Assembly: GCF_036569345.1 (NCBI RefSeq)
Contig: NZ_DATCQT010000154.1
Location: 1-64,000, forward strand
Direction: 5' to 3'
DNA from: Clostridium_AD sp036569345
Lineage (GTDB): Bacteria > Bacillota > Clostridia > Clostridiales > Clostridiaceae
DNA length: 64,000 nucleotides
Position 1 is the stretch's first letter; every line of letters starts with the position of its first letter. Shown in pieces: positions 1 to 7,868 of this stretch. Made by a program: the position numbers and the translations under genes. The notes below the pieces were generated by a model that did not search any database, was not told the origin of the DNA, and saw only the letters and a program-made list of their open reading frames with translations.

Positions 1-59
1 GTTAGAGTGCTGCCCTGTCACGGCAGAGGTCGAGGGTCCGAGTCCCTTCTGGGTCGCCA
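1..59 (+). tRNA. tRNA-Asp(GTC), 5' end outside window
   Basis: The window opens inside the D-arm. An anticodon stem CTGCC/GGCAG encloses a loop with anticodon GTC, followed by a T-arm (GAGGG/CCCTT) and a 3' acceptor strand ending in an encoded CCA at 57-59. The first part of the acceptor stem and D-stem lie before base 1, so the gene is partial. It is 7 bases from the next tRNA and probably co-transcribed with it. Confidence 0.93.
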
Positions 60-66
60 TATTCCT

Positions 67-141
67 GCTAGCATGGCTCAACGGTAGAGCAGCTGACTTG
101 TAATCAGCAGGTTGTAGGTTCAATTCCTATTGCTAGCTCCA
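67..141 (+). tRNA. tRNA-Thr(TGT)
   Basis: A complete cloverleaf: acceptor strands GCTAGCA (67-73) and TGCTAGC (131-137), anticodon stem GCTGA/TCAGC around loop CTTGTAA with anticodon TGT, T-arm, and an encoded CCA at 139-141. It is the last gene of the tRNA transcript, with a terminator directly after. Confidence 0.96.
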
Positions 142-144
142 AAA

Positions 145-177
145 AAATCCTAAACATTTGTTTAGGATTTTTTTTAT
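145..177 (+). terminator. Intrinsic terminator of the tRNA operon
   Basis: An 11-bp perfect stem (145-155 with 160-170), 4-base loop and a run of T from 168. It begins within the CCA end of tRNA-Thr. Confidence 0.9.
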
Positions 178-224
178 TTTGCAAAGAATTATAAAAAGTA
201 TTAATGAATGCTTCAACTTATTAA

Positions 225-264
225 AAAGCACATATCACGTAAAAGTTTTACGAATATGTGCTTT
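225..264 (-). terminator. Terminator of the dnaD-dnaC operon
   Basis: A long hairpin, AAAGCACATAT (225-235) with ATATGTGCTTT (254-264), whose loop holds a second inverted repeat CGTAAAA/TTTTACG. Read on the minus strand it is followed by TTTTT, fitting termination after dnaC. Bases 178-224 show no other feature. Confidence 0.75.
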
Positions 265-286
265 AAATAATTAGTAAATCTTTTTA

Positions 287-1267
287 TTATTTTGATTTAC
301 TTAGATTTTTCTTTATTCTTATATCGTCTCCAAAAAATTTACAAAGTGTAAAATTTCCAATTAATCTAGATGTTATCCTTTCAGAATAGGTCTTAAGTAA
401 ACTTTCAAGGGTTAAATTAGTTGATACTAGCATTTTCTTTTGTTTTAATAGTTTGGTATTAAGAAGGTTAAACATTTCAGCTTTAGTAAAATCTGAAAGT
501 TGCTCAGTACCCAAATCATCTATAATAAGTAGATCACAATTTATTAGTAGCTCCTCTAGAGAATTGTCATTATTAAATCTAATTTCTTTTAAAGCTTTTA
601 TTAATTCTTCAGCAGTCCTATATACCACAAAAGAGCCCTTATCAATTAATTCCTTTGTTATGCAATGTGACAGAAAGGTTTTCCCTGTGCCAGAACTTCC
701 ATAGAATAATAGGTTTTCATCAGTAGTATCGAAATTTTTCAGAAAACTCATAGATTTAGATAAAATCTTTTCTATGTTTTTTCTTGGAGATTCCGATTGG
801 AGTTCACTTTTCCTTGGAGGATAGAAATCCAATTTAAAATTATCAAAGTTATGGGTTTTTAACATACCGCGAAGTTCAGAACCGGTGTAATAAACATCTA
901 TAATCTTTTGTTTAAAACAAGAGCATTTAGTGTTTATAATAAAACCAGTATCATGACATTTACTACATCTATAATGCAAATTCAAGTATTCCATATCAAA
1001 ACCATTAGAAACTAATAGTTCTGATTTTTTCACTCTTAGATCCATTATTTTTTCTTTTAAAGCATGTAAATATTGATCTCTATTATTAATACTTTTCAGA
1101 GCACTAATAGATAATTCAATACATAACTTACCTATTGTCTGATCTAGCTTAATAATTTCAGGATGAGTTTTTTCTATGTGGGCTTTTCTTTTTCTAAAGT
1201 CAGCTTCTTCTGTTTGTCTTATTTCATCATATATAGCTAATATTTTTGTTTGATATCCTTTAATCAT
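287..1267 (-). CDS. dnaC: DnaC/DnaI-type helicase loader ATPase
   Basis: This 326-residue AAA+ ATPase belongs to the DnaC/DnaI family, which loads the replicative helicase during primosome assembly. The C-terminal half has Walker A GSSGTGKT and Walker B LLIIDDLG, followed by a sensor-like STN segment. The N-terminal half has a zinc-binding-like cluster (CSKC, then CSC), as in DnaI-type loaders. Its start overlaps the last 8 bases of the upstream dnaD-like gene, so the two are translationally coupled, and a hairpin terminator follows. The symbol follows Firmicute usage; dnaI would be equally valid. The family call is strong, the exact helicase partner is inferred. Confidence 0.9.
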   Translation of the reverse strand: MIKGYQTKILAIYDEIRQTEEADFRKRKAHIEKTHPEIIKLDQTIGKLCIELSISALKSINNRDQYLHALKEKIMDLRVKKSELLVSNGFDMEYLNLHYRCSKCHDTGFIINTKCSCFKQKIIDVYYTGSELRGMLKTHNFDNFKLDFYPPRKSELQSESPRKNIEKILSKSMSFLKNFDTTDENLLFYGSSGTGKTFLSHCITKELIDKGSFVVYRTAEELIKALKEIRFNNDNSLEELLINCDLLIIDDLGTEQLSDFTKAEMFNLLNTKLLKQKKMLVSTNLTLESLLKTYSERITSRLIGNFTLCKFFGDDIRIKKNLSKSK

Positions 1268-2246
1268 TATTATCCCATCCTAGCAGTTTTTTTTCTAGTT
1301 CATCAAAGTCATATGCTCTTTGTTCATAATCATTAAAACTTCCTTTGGCAGGTTTGCCACCAGCAGTATTATGTTTAGTAGTAAGGGATCGTTTTTTATC
1401 TTTTTTCTCTATATCATCTAGTGAAGTTATGCCATCTTTAAACCAACTATTTAAAATTCCATCTATATATTTAAAATCAGCTCGGTTAAGCCTATCAAAA
1501 CAAATATCGCAAGCTTTAAATATAATTTCTAGAGAGAATTTATAAACATTAATCCATTTATCTAATATTTGTTCTTGAGGTTTCATTATATCTGGCGCTT
1601 TTATTCCTAGGTAATTTAAAATTTTTCTAATATTTATCCATTTATCTTCATGTTTTTTTATATAGGATTGAGCATCTTCAATATTTTTAATATTTGCATC
1701 ATGCCATGCAATTGCAATGGTTTCAATGTATCTATAGTCAACTTTACCTTTTGATACACAATATTGGATTAAAAGTAGTATTAGCTCTGGTGGAAAATTA
1801 TAATCCTTTTGCCAGCTTAGGTACATGGTCATTTCTTTTGGTGACAAAGGTTTGGCTAATAGCTTTTCAATATCTTGAAGCATACCCTTTATTGAAGAAT
1901 TGGTTAATTCCTCAAGTAAATTTATGCCTTGAGTATTTTCAGTAGGAACATCTAATAAATCTAGGAATTCAATATTAAAGTTACCCATATTATCAATGGG
2001 AGTCATTTTAATTATACACTCATCATTCCAGTAGTTCCAAGCATTAACGACATCAGTTTCAAGAAGCCCAAGTGTATTTGCTATCACTGAAGATGTAGCA
2101 CCTATTTCTCCAGAGGTACAATATTTTAGCCCAAGAAGATAGACTTTAACGAATTCTCCTCTAGCTCTAGGCATAAATTTATCTATAAAAATATTACTCA
2201 CAGGAGTATATTTATAATTTTCATTTTTAAACATGAAAGTACTCAT
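1260..2246 (-). CDS. DnaD/DnaB-family replication initiation protein
   Basis: A 328-residue protein with the layout of the DnaD/DnaB primosome family: an N-terminal winged-helix-like region (about residues 15-110, containing KVYLLGLKYCTSGEIGAT) and later DnaD-like helical segments (about 130-200 and 215-285, with WHDANIKNIEDAQSYIKK). The tail is charged and lysine-rich. Pairing with the overlapping helicase-loader gene supports a role in helicase loading or replication restart. The start has a purine-rich site (AAAGGTAG) upstream. Whether it corresponds to B. subtilis DnaD or DnaB cannot be decided by eye. Confidence 0.82.
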   Translation of the reverse strand: MSTFMFKNENYKYTPVSNIFIDKFMPRARGEFVKVYLLGLKYCTSGEIGATSSVIANTLGLLETDVVNAWNYWNDECIIKMTPIDNMGNFNIEFLDLLDVPTENTQGINLLEELTNSSIKGMLQDIEKLLAKPLSPKEMTMYLSWQKDYNFPPELILLLIQYCVSKGKVDYRYIETIAIAWHDANIKNIEDAQSYIKKHEDKWINIRKILNYLGIKAPDIMKPQEQILDKWINVYKFSLEIIFKACDICFDRLNRADFKYIDGILNSWFKDGITSLDDIEKKDKKRSLTTKHNTAGGKPAKGSFNDYEQRAYDFDELEKKLLGWDNND

Positions 2247-2496
2247 AAGGTCACTACCTTTCTTTTTATTATAAAACCATGATTTTAAAATTTAAAGTTG
2301 GCGTACATTTATGTATAGAAGTATATATATATAATATACACAATAAATTATAATTTCTATTTTAAGTTTATATATATTTTATTATTCAACCTATAGTATA
2401 CCATATAGTGCGAAGTTCAATTTTAAAAAAATAATACTATAATGGTTAATATTTGATATTAAGGGCATATTAAGTAATAATGCAGGAGGTATAATA

Positions 2497-3696
2497 TTGA
2501 ATGGTATAAAACGAAACAAAGCAAATATATATGTGGTAGTTACAACGCTTTTGGTTACTGCAACTATTTTGTATTTCAATGTATATAGGTTTTATGGCTA
2601 CAAAGTTTCTATAGGAACTAATACCATAACCTTTGTAAAGAGTAAGATGGAATTTAATAGAACATATAAAAAATTACAAAGTGAAATTAAATCCAAATAT
2701 AAAACAGTTGTTACAACAAAAGATTTTACTTTAAGTAAAGTAAAAGTGGATAATGTGGATGTTTTTATAAGCGGGGATAATCTAGAGAAGAAAATGCTTG
2801 AAAATTTCAATATAGTAGTGGATGTGTTTCTAATGAAATCGGATAATAAAAAAATGGCATATGTGGAAAGTGTAAATCAAGGAGAAGTAATTCTGAAGGC
2901 TTTAAAAGATTATTATTATAAGGAAGCCAAGATAGGTAATCCTAGCAAAATAGAAATAGAAAATAAAATTAGTTATGAAACGGTTAAAGTTAAAATAAGT
3001 AATCTACAAGTGAATTCTGAAATTGTTAAAGACGTAATAAAATATAATAATAAAGTACAAACACCAATTATAACTGTTAAGTCAGTAGGAAATAAAAGCA
3101 CAGAAGAAACTATATACCCAACTACAATAATGACATCCTCGAGTGATCTAATGGTTGGTGTAAATAAGGTTGAACGTGAAGGTTCTAAGGGAGTTAAAAA
3201 GGTAACGTCGCAGGTAGTATTATATAATAATAATATAATCTCTGAAAAGTTTTTAAAATCAGAAATTACAACTCCCTCACAAAACAAAGAAGTATTAGTT
3301 GGAATTAAAAAATCAACAACACTTCAAGTGGCATCTATAAGTAGCCCATCAAGAGGCAATATAAGTTCGAATTTTGGTATGCGTTGGGGAAAAATGCATA
3401 AAGGAATTGATATAGCAGCTGATGCTGGTTCAACAATAAATGCTGCGCTAGATGGGGTTGTTTGTTATGCCGGTTGGGAAGAGGGGTATGGCAATGTAAT
3501 AAAAATTGATCATGGTGATGGTATAGAAATTACGTATGCACATTGTAGTGTTATTAACGTAAAAAAAGGTGAAGCGGTAAAGAGTGGCACAAAAATAGGG
3601 GAAGTAGGAAGTACCGGGAATAGCACAGGACCTCATTTGCATTTTGAGGTAAGAGAAAATGGTGTAGCAATAAATCCTGAAAAATATTTAAAGTGA
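2497..3696 (+). CDS. Membrane-anchored M23 metallopeptidase with G5-like domain
   Basis: A 399-residue cell-wall peptidase candidate. An N-terminal hydrophobic segment (about residues 11-27) should anchor it in the membrane. Residues about 190-275 resemble a G5 domain. The last 120 residues are an M23 (LytM-type) domain with zinc motifs HKGID (H301, D305) and HLHFE (H380, H382), and the typical GSTGNSTGPH run. The start is TTG at 2497, chosen because AGGAGGT (2484-2490) lies 6 bases upstream and the ATG at 2501 is out of frame. Likely cleaves peptidoglycan cross-links at the cell surface or during sporulation; substrate unknown. Confidence 0.88.
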   Translation: MNGIKRNKANIYVVVTTLLVTATILYFNVYRFYGYKVSIGTNTITFVKSKMEFNRTYKKLQSEIKSKYKTVVTTKDFTLSKVKVDNVDVFISGDNLEKKMLENFNIVVDVFLMKSDNKKMAYVESVNQGEVILKALKDYYYKEAKIGNPSKIEIENKISYETVKVKISNLQVNSEIVKDVIKYNNKVQTPIITVKSVGNKSTEETIYPTTIMTSSSDLMVGVNKVEREGSKGVKKVTSQVVLYNNNIISEKFLKSEITTPSQNKEVLVGIKKSTTLQVASISSPSRGNISSNFGMRWGKMHKGIDIAADAGSTINAALDGVVCYAGWEEGYGNVIKIDHGDGIEITYAHCSVINVKKGEAVKSGTKIGEVGSTGNSTGPHLHFEVRENGVAINPEKYLK

Positions 3697-3756
3697 AAAA
3701 AATATATGAATAAAAATATCTTTAAAGTAAAAAATACTTTATGAAGGGGTGATTTT

Positions 3757-3879
3757 ATGCCATATAAAGAAATGAAAACACCAGCAAAGGAAAAGGATAA
3801 TAAACCTACAAAACCAGAGACTATTGAAGATTCTGATATGCAAAAGAAAAAACGTAAGTCCGCAATAACCTTTAAATAA
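3757..3879 (+). CDS. Small lysine-rich hypothetical protein (40 aa)
   Basis: A short ORF with a good site (AAGGGGTG at 3744-3751) 5 bases before its ATG, lying between the M23 gene and a strong terminator. The product is highly charged (many Lys, Pro and Glu, with a KKKRK run near the end) and has no hydrophobic segment. I do not recognise it. The ribosome site and position support it as real. Confidence 0.55.
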   Translation: MPYKEMKTPAKEKDNKPTKPETIEDSDMQKKKRKSAITFK

Positions 3880-3903
3880 TTAAATTATTTTATTAGTTTT
3901 AAT

Positions 3904-3933
3904 AAAGAGAGCTTTAATGCTCTCTTTGTTTTT
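3904..3933 (+). terminator. Intrinsic terminator after the 40-aa gene
   Basis: 9-bp stem AAAGAGAGC/GCTCTCTTT with a 6-base loop and a T-rich tail. It closes the M23 transcript. Confidence 0.88.
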
Positions 3934-4085
3934 AATGATTTATTCTTAATCGCATCTACCATAGTAATTAATTTGTAATAATATCTAAATGGTAACATAG
4001 GGTACAGTAATAACAAGATAATTAGGGTATTATGAAATTATAGATTTGCATATAAAAAGAATAAATAGATATTGGAGGAATAATA

Positions 4086-4748
4086 ATGAGCGCATTTTTA
4101 GCACCTATTCACACATGGTTATTTGATAAAATTTTATTAGCAGAGGATTTAGAGAAAAACTTAAAAAAAGTTTATATAGATAAATACGGTGACGTTGCAA
4201 AAGATATAGCAATAAAATCCGAAGCTTACGGAAGTCCAATAGATACCACGAAAAATATAGAGGAGATAATTGATGTATCAAATATACATGGCTGGTTACA
4301 AGATAAAATCATCAAAGTAGAAACTAGAACAGCATTTATAATAACAGAAATGATTAAGAAATATGGACAAGAGGCAGAAGTTATCGCTAAGGAATGTTTT
4401 GCTATGCAAGGTAAAATTGTTGGGGAAAATTTTAAATTAAAAGAAATACCAGGAAGCCCAGAAGAGGTATTTAAAAATCTTAATAATTATTTGTTAGAAG
4501 GTATGCCTTGTGATAGAGCAACAAGACTTATTAAATCAGAAGCTGATATATATGAATGGGAAACTACAAGTTGTATCCATAAAAATTATTGGGAAATGGT
4601 AAACGGTGATGTAAATATATTTTATAAACTTAGGTTTGCAATGACTAAAGCATTTGTTGAAAATTCTAATGAGGAATATACCTATAAATTCATTAGGGGC
4701 TTAGAAAATAGTGGTATAATTGGAGTAAATCAAATTATACGAAAGTAA
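4086..4748 (+). CDS. Unknown protein with an internally duplicated domain
   Basis: A 220-residue soluble protein that I cannot assign to a family. Two segments, about residues 8-52 and 67-113, align with each other: both start with an IH-x-WL-x-DKI motif and continue through a KYG-containing helix. The C-terminal third is rich in Trp, Tyr and Cys (for example YEWETTSCIHKNYWEM). No signal peptide or membrane segment is visible. The site GGAGG is 8 bases before the ATG. It sits 61 bases upstream of the siroheme-type gene, so co-transcription is likely and a redox link is possible but unproven. Confidence 0.7.
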   Translation: MSAFLAPIHTWLFDKILLAEDLEKNLKKVYIDKYGDVAKDIAIKSEAYGSPIDTTKNIEEIIDVSNIHGWLQDKIIKVETRTAFIITEMIKKYGQEAEVIAKECFAMQGKIVGENFKLKEIPGSPEEVFKNLNNYLLEGMPCDRATRLIKSEADIYEWETTSCIHKNYWEMVNGDVNIFYKLRFAMTKAFVENSNEEYTYKFIRGLENSGIIGVNQIIRK

Positions 4749-4809
4749 ATATAATGGGGGCATAATAGCTATTAGTTGTTAGATTTCCCATGGAATAGGA
4801 GGAGATTTA

Positions 4810-5478
4810 ATGGAACAACCTAAACATGCTGTACTTCAAAAGGTAAGGGATGGAAAAAGAACTTATGCTGTAACACCTCATATTCCTGGAGGATTTATAA
4901 CCTCAAAACAACTTTCTAAAATAGCTGAGGTAGCACAAAAATATAAAGGAATTTTAAAAATGACCTCAGGTCAGAGAATTGCAATATTAGGATTAGAAGC
5001 GCAGGACGTTGTTAAAGTTTGGGAAGAGTTAGGGATGCAGCCAGCTGTTAAATCATTAAATTCTGTAAAAAACGTTCACATGTGTCCAGCAGCGTTTTGT
5101 AAAAGAGCGAAACAAAATTCCTTGAAAATTGGAATGATTTTAGATAAACGCTACCATGGCATGGAGATGCCTTGCAGAACAAAAATCGGAGTGGCTGGTT
5201 GTAAAAATGCCTGCACTAGTGTTTACGCTAGGGATTTAGGCGTAATAGGTCACAAAGAGGGGTACATGATAGTTGCAGGTGGTAGTGGAGGATTTACACC
5301 TAGGGTAGCTGAAATTATTGCAGATAATTTGACAGAGGAACAGGTATTACTTGTAGTTGATATTTTAATAAAATATTATAAGGCTAATGGAAACATGGGA
5401 GAAAAACTAGGGGATTTTATTTTAAGAATAGGACTCGAAAAATTTAAAGCAGATATACTTAATAAATTCATTAACTAA
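4810..5478 (+). CDS. Small nitrite/sulfite reductase-like siroheme and 4Fe-4S protein
   Basis: A 222-residue protein resembling one half of assimilatory nitrite/sulfite reductase: an N-terminal ferredoxin-like half (HAVLQKVRDGKRTYAVTPHI...GG) and a C-terminal half with the cysteine pattern CPAAFC and GCKNAC, i.e. C-x5-C followed by C-x3-C, which ligates the 4Fe-4S cluster and bridges siroheme in this family. Usual sulfite and nitrite reductases have two such repeats and exceed 500 residues, so this is a minimal one-module form. Start is the ATG after AGGAGGAG. A terminator follows. The physiological substrate is uncertain. Confidence 0.8.
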   Translation: MEQPKHAVLQKVRDGKRTYAVTPHIPGGFITSKQLSKIAEVAQKYKGILKMTSGQRIAILGLEAQDVVKVWEELGMQPAVKSLNSVKNVHMCPAAFCKRAKQNSLKIGMILDKRYHGMEMPCRTKIGVAGCKNACTSVYARDLGVIGHKEGYMIVAGGSGGFTPRVAEIIADNLTEEQVLLVVDILIKYYKANGNMGEKLGDFILRIGLEKFKADILNKFIN

Positions 5479-5490
5479 AAACAATTCTAT

Positions 5491-5515
5491 AGACGCTTAA
5501 TAGGCGTCTTTTTTT
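5491..5515 (+). terminator. Intrinsic terminator after the siroheme-type gene
   Basis: Stem AGACGC/GCGTCT (5491-5496 with 5504-5509) and a run of seven T. Confidence 0.8.
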
Positions 5516-5633
5516 GAATAAAAAATCAACTCTTTCGGCAAAATAATATTGAAGTGCATAAAAAAAATAGTAATGAAGAATTATATAAGCAAATGCATAT
5601 TGATACACTTATTATTTAAAGGAGGGATGGATT

Positions 5634-5846
5634 TTGAGAAGAATAAATGGTAGAGGATTAAGTAATGTACAATTTGAAAAATTTAGAGTATTAGATAGTC
5701 ATGATAAACTTGAAGATGTAGAAAGTATGTTAGTAAATATACCTACAATAGTTACAGGATTTAATGAAGATGGAACTCTAAGTGAAGAGGAAATAAAGTC
5801 CTATGCGTCTGAGATTGTTGTGCAAAACAAAAAGTTTATAGACTAG
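5634..5846 (+). CDS. Small hypothetical protein (70 aa)
   Basis: A 70-residue acidic protein beginning with a basic RRINGRG segment, no membrane segment, not recognised. The TTG start at 5634 is supported by AAAGGAGG at 5618-5625; the ATG at 5627 is in another frame and too close to the site. Its TAG stop lies inside a CTAG palindrome that also supplies the stop of the convergent gene. Confidence 0.65.
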   Translation: MRRINGRGLSNVQFEKFRVLDSHDKLEDVESMLVNIPTIVTGFNEDGTLSEEEIKSYASEIVVQNKKFID

Positions 5847-6013
5847 TATTTTGGGGTATACTTGCCACAGGCCATTCCAGAGGACTGCTTTACTAATATG
5901 GAAGGTAAATTTGAAGATTTGAAACCATAAAACTTACAACCTTTAGGGAAGGATGGATCCCAAGTAATATAGTAATATATACATTTAGTACAATTTATTT
6001 TTTCATTAACCAT
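5843..6013 (-). CDS. Small cysteine-containing hypothetical protein (56 aa)
   Basis: Starting at the ATG whose complement is at 6011-6013, which has AAAGGAG 6 bases upstream, the product is 56 residues with a CTKC pair near the N-terminus and two more cysteines (KGCKFYGFK and GMACGKY), a pattern that could bind a metal or cluster. An upstream in-frame start would add 26 hydrophobic residues but lacks a ribosome site. Not recognised as a named family. Confidence 0.7.
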   Translation of the reverse strand: MVNEKINCTKCIYYYITWDPSFPKGCKFYGFKSSNLPSILVKQSSGMACGKYTPKY

Positions 6014-6161
6014 AAATAACTCCTTTAAAATATAAAATAAAATTGCTCTTTTAAAAATAAAAAGCATACAATATTTACTCAATAATAACACATTTTATGG
6101 CAAAAAAAAATAGACACAGTTATTTTAGAACATATATCTATTTAAAAACAATAAAATAATG

Positions 6162-6230
6162 ACAGCTCCGTAGGAGATGAATTAACAGCTCTATAAGAGA
6201 TGAATTAACAGCTCTATAAGAGATGAATTA
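6162..6230. repeat. Three tandem 23-bp repeats, each with a short inverted repeat
   Basis: Units at 6162-6184, 6185-6207 and 6208-6230 with no spacer. Units 2 and 3 are identical; unit 1 differs at a few bases in the middle. Each of units 2 and 3 contains CTCTATAAGAG, a small hairpin. The last unit includes the stop codon of the prenyltransferase gene, so the array is that gene's immediate 3' end and may act in termination or transcript stability. Confidence 0.85.
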
Positions 6231-6872
6231 ACCACCAAGAGTTAAATCTTGATCATTATACCAATTTAGAGCATTTAATAAATGTTCAGGTTTAAAATCA
6301 GGCCAAAAGTCATCTATAACATAAAAGTCCGAATATATTGATTGTAAAGGCAAAAATCCACTAAGACGCCTTCTTCCACCCCAACGAATAATTAAATCTA
6401 CTTTAGAAATATCATTTGTTTTTATGCAATTAATTATATTGCTTCTTTTACTACTTTTGTTTTGATCTAAATTACTTAGGTCCCATTCCCAACCATAATT
6501 AACAAGAAAGTTTAGTTTTATACCACCTTTCCCAAAGGTTTTTCTGGTGGTGTAAGGAATTAGTTCTTTAGGAAACATAGGTGAGTCACTATTTCCTACT
6601 ACTAATAAATCAGCATCCTGTGTACTTAAAAGCTTTACTGCATCAACGCAAGCTTTAGCAAAAGCCTCTCGCTGAAGAGCTGGCCTTTTTGTATTATCAG
6701 TTGTAAAACCATAATAAGTTATTTCTTTTACACCCATACTTTTACAAATCTTATACAAAGCCAGACCAGGGTCTAGTCCGAAGGTATATCCTTTGTCTTT
6801 TGATAAACCGTTATCTACAGACCATCTTCTATTTCCATCCGGAATTATTCCGATATGATTTGGTATTCTCAT
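6228..6872 (-). CDS. Divergent cis-prenyltransferase (UppS-like)
   Basis: A 214-residue protein of the undecaprenyl diphosphate synthase family. It keeps the N-terminal signature HIGIIPDGNRRW, including the Asp that binds Mg-diphosphate, the GLDPGLALYKICKSMGV helix, and a C-terminal DLIIRWGGRRRLSGF...WPDF block. In canonical UppS the latter reads GGE-x-R, where the Glu also binds Mg; here it is GGR. It is shorter than the usual 240-260 residues. It is therefore probably a paralogue making a shorter or irregular isoprenoid, rather than the housekeeping lipid-carrier synthase. The product is inferred only. Confidence 0.78.
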   Translation of the reverse strand: MRIPNHIGIIPDGNRRWSVDNGLSKDKGYTFGLDPGLALYKICKSMGVKEITYYGFTTDNTKRPALQREAFAKACVDAVKLLSTQDADLLVVGNSDSPMFPKELIPYTTRKTFGKGGIKLNFLVNYGWEWDLSNLDQNKSSKRSNIINCIKTNDISKVDLIIRWGGRRRLSGFLPLQSIYSDFYVIDDFWPDFKPEHLLNALNWYNDQDLTLGG

Positions 6873-7127
6873 ATTATCACCCTTTAATCGTTAATTTTTG
6901 AACCTATATACCATAGTATATCCATTATTACTATATTAAACCATGTTATTTTTAAATTTATATTCATTTTCGATATAGATATATATTCCATGAAGGTATA
7001 AACTAACAATAGACATTTTATATAGTCTATTGTATATTTTAATAAATGGAAAATAAAAGTTGGAAATTTAATCTTAAGATTAAAATAACAAGATAAGATA
7101 AACTTATTGATAACTTGGGGTGAGATA

Positions 7128-7691
7128 ATGAATAAAACCAAAAGGGATATATTTGAGTCCGCAATTAAAATCTTTTCTACGAATGGATATGACGGAGCTA
7201 CTATGGATGAGATTTCAACAACTGCTGGAGTAGCTAAAGGTACAGTTTACTATTACTTTAAAAGTAAGGATGAGGTTTTTAAATACATAATCACTGAGGG
7301 CGTCAGTTTGCTAAGGCAGCAAATAGAAAGTATTAATACAGGGGATGGCGACTATGATTTTAAGTTAAGAGAATTAAGCAGGGATCAATTAAAATTGGTA
7401 TATGAAAATAGAGATTTATTTAAGGTTATAATGAGCCAAGTATGGGGAGGGAAAATAAGACATTTTGAACTAAGAGAGTTACTAAAGGTGTATATGGAAG
7501 ACATTGAAAATTTTTTAATTAAGGCTATGGAAGATGGAGCTATAAAAAAATGCGATTCCTCTTTTTTAACATTTTCATATTTTGGCACTTTAGTATCAGC
7601 TGCGGTTTATAATGTTATTAAAAATGATAGCATGAAGTTGGATGAAATTACCGATAATTTCATGGAACACTTATTATATGGAATAAAATAG
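7128..7691 (+). CDS. TetR-family transcriptional regulator
   Basis: A 187-residue regulator. Residues 1-50 form the TetR helix-turn-helix (RDIFESAIKIFSTNGYDGAT...AGVAKGTVYYYFKSKDEVF); the rest is a helical ligand-binding domain. The ATG at 7128 is chosen because GGGGTGAG precedes it by a few bases; an in-frame TTG 21 bases upstream lacks a site. It lies just upstream of the YhgE-type gene, whose promoter carries a TetR-like palindrome, so it most likely represses that gene. The ligand is unknown. Confidence 0.9.
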   Translation: MNKTKRDIFESAIKIFSTNGYDGATMDEISTTAGVAKGTVYYYFKSKDEVFKYIITEGVSLLRQQIESINTGDGDYDFKLRELSRDQLKLVYENRDLFKVIMSQVWGGKIRHFELRELLKVYMEDIENFLIKAMEDGAIKKCDSSFLTFSYFGTLVSAAVYNVIKNDSMKLDEITDNFMEHLLYGIK

Positions 7692-7693
7692 AA

Positions 7694-7739
7694 AACAGTA
7701 AGATAATTCTACATTATGTAGAATATCTTGCTGTTTTTT
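7694..7739 (+). terminator. Terminator between tetR and the yhgE-like gene
   Basis: A long, nearly continuous stem (AAACAG-x-AAGATA-x-TTCTACAT paired with ATGTAGAATATCTTGCTGTTT) ending in TTTTTT. It separates the regulator from its target, so they are independent transcripts. Confidence 0.85.
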
Positions 7740-7754
7740 AATTTAAAAAACTTG

Positions 7755-7804
7755 TTGACTTTATAAAAAAATAATGTAAAATAAATATATACTGACCAGT
7801 CAGT
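7755..7804 (+). promoter_or_regulatory. Promoter with TetR-type operator for the yhgE-like gene
   Basis: A -35 TTGACT (7755-7760), 16-bp spacer and extended -10 TGTAAAAT (TAAAAT at 7777-7782). Just downstream, at the expected transcription start, is a palindrome with perfect 6-bp arms ACTGAC (7791-7796) and GTCAGT (7799-7804), typical of TetR-family operators. Binding there would block initiation. Confidence 0.75.
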
Positions 7805-7868
7805 CGAGAAATTATATTAATTAAAATTTTTATATGAAATAATTATTTATAAAGGACAAGGTGATAAT

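Noticed and set aside
2411..2443. Promoter of the M23 gene with TATAAT at 2438
   Set aside because: The -10 is good but no acceptable -35 lies at the right distance; left unlisted.
6162..6230. Repeats as a short CRISPR array
   Set aside because: The units are adjacent with no unique spacers, only three copies, and no cas genes are near.
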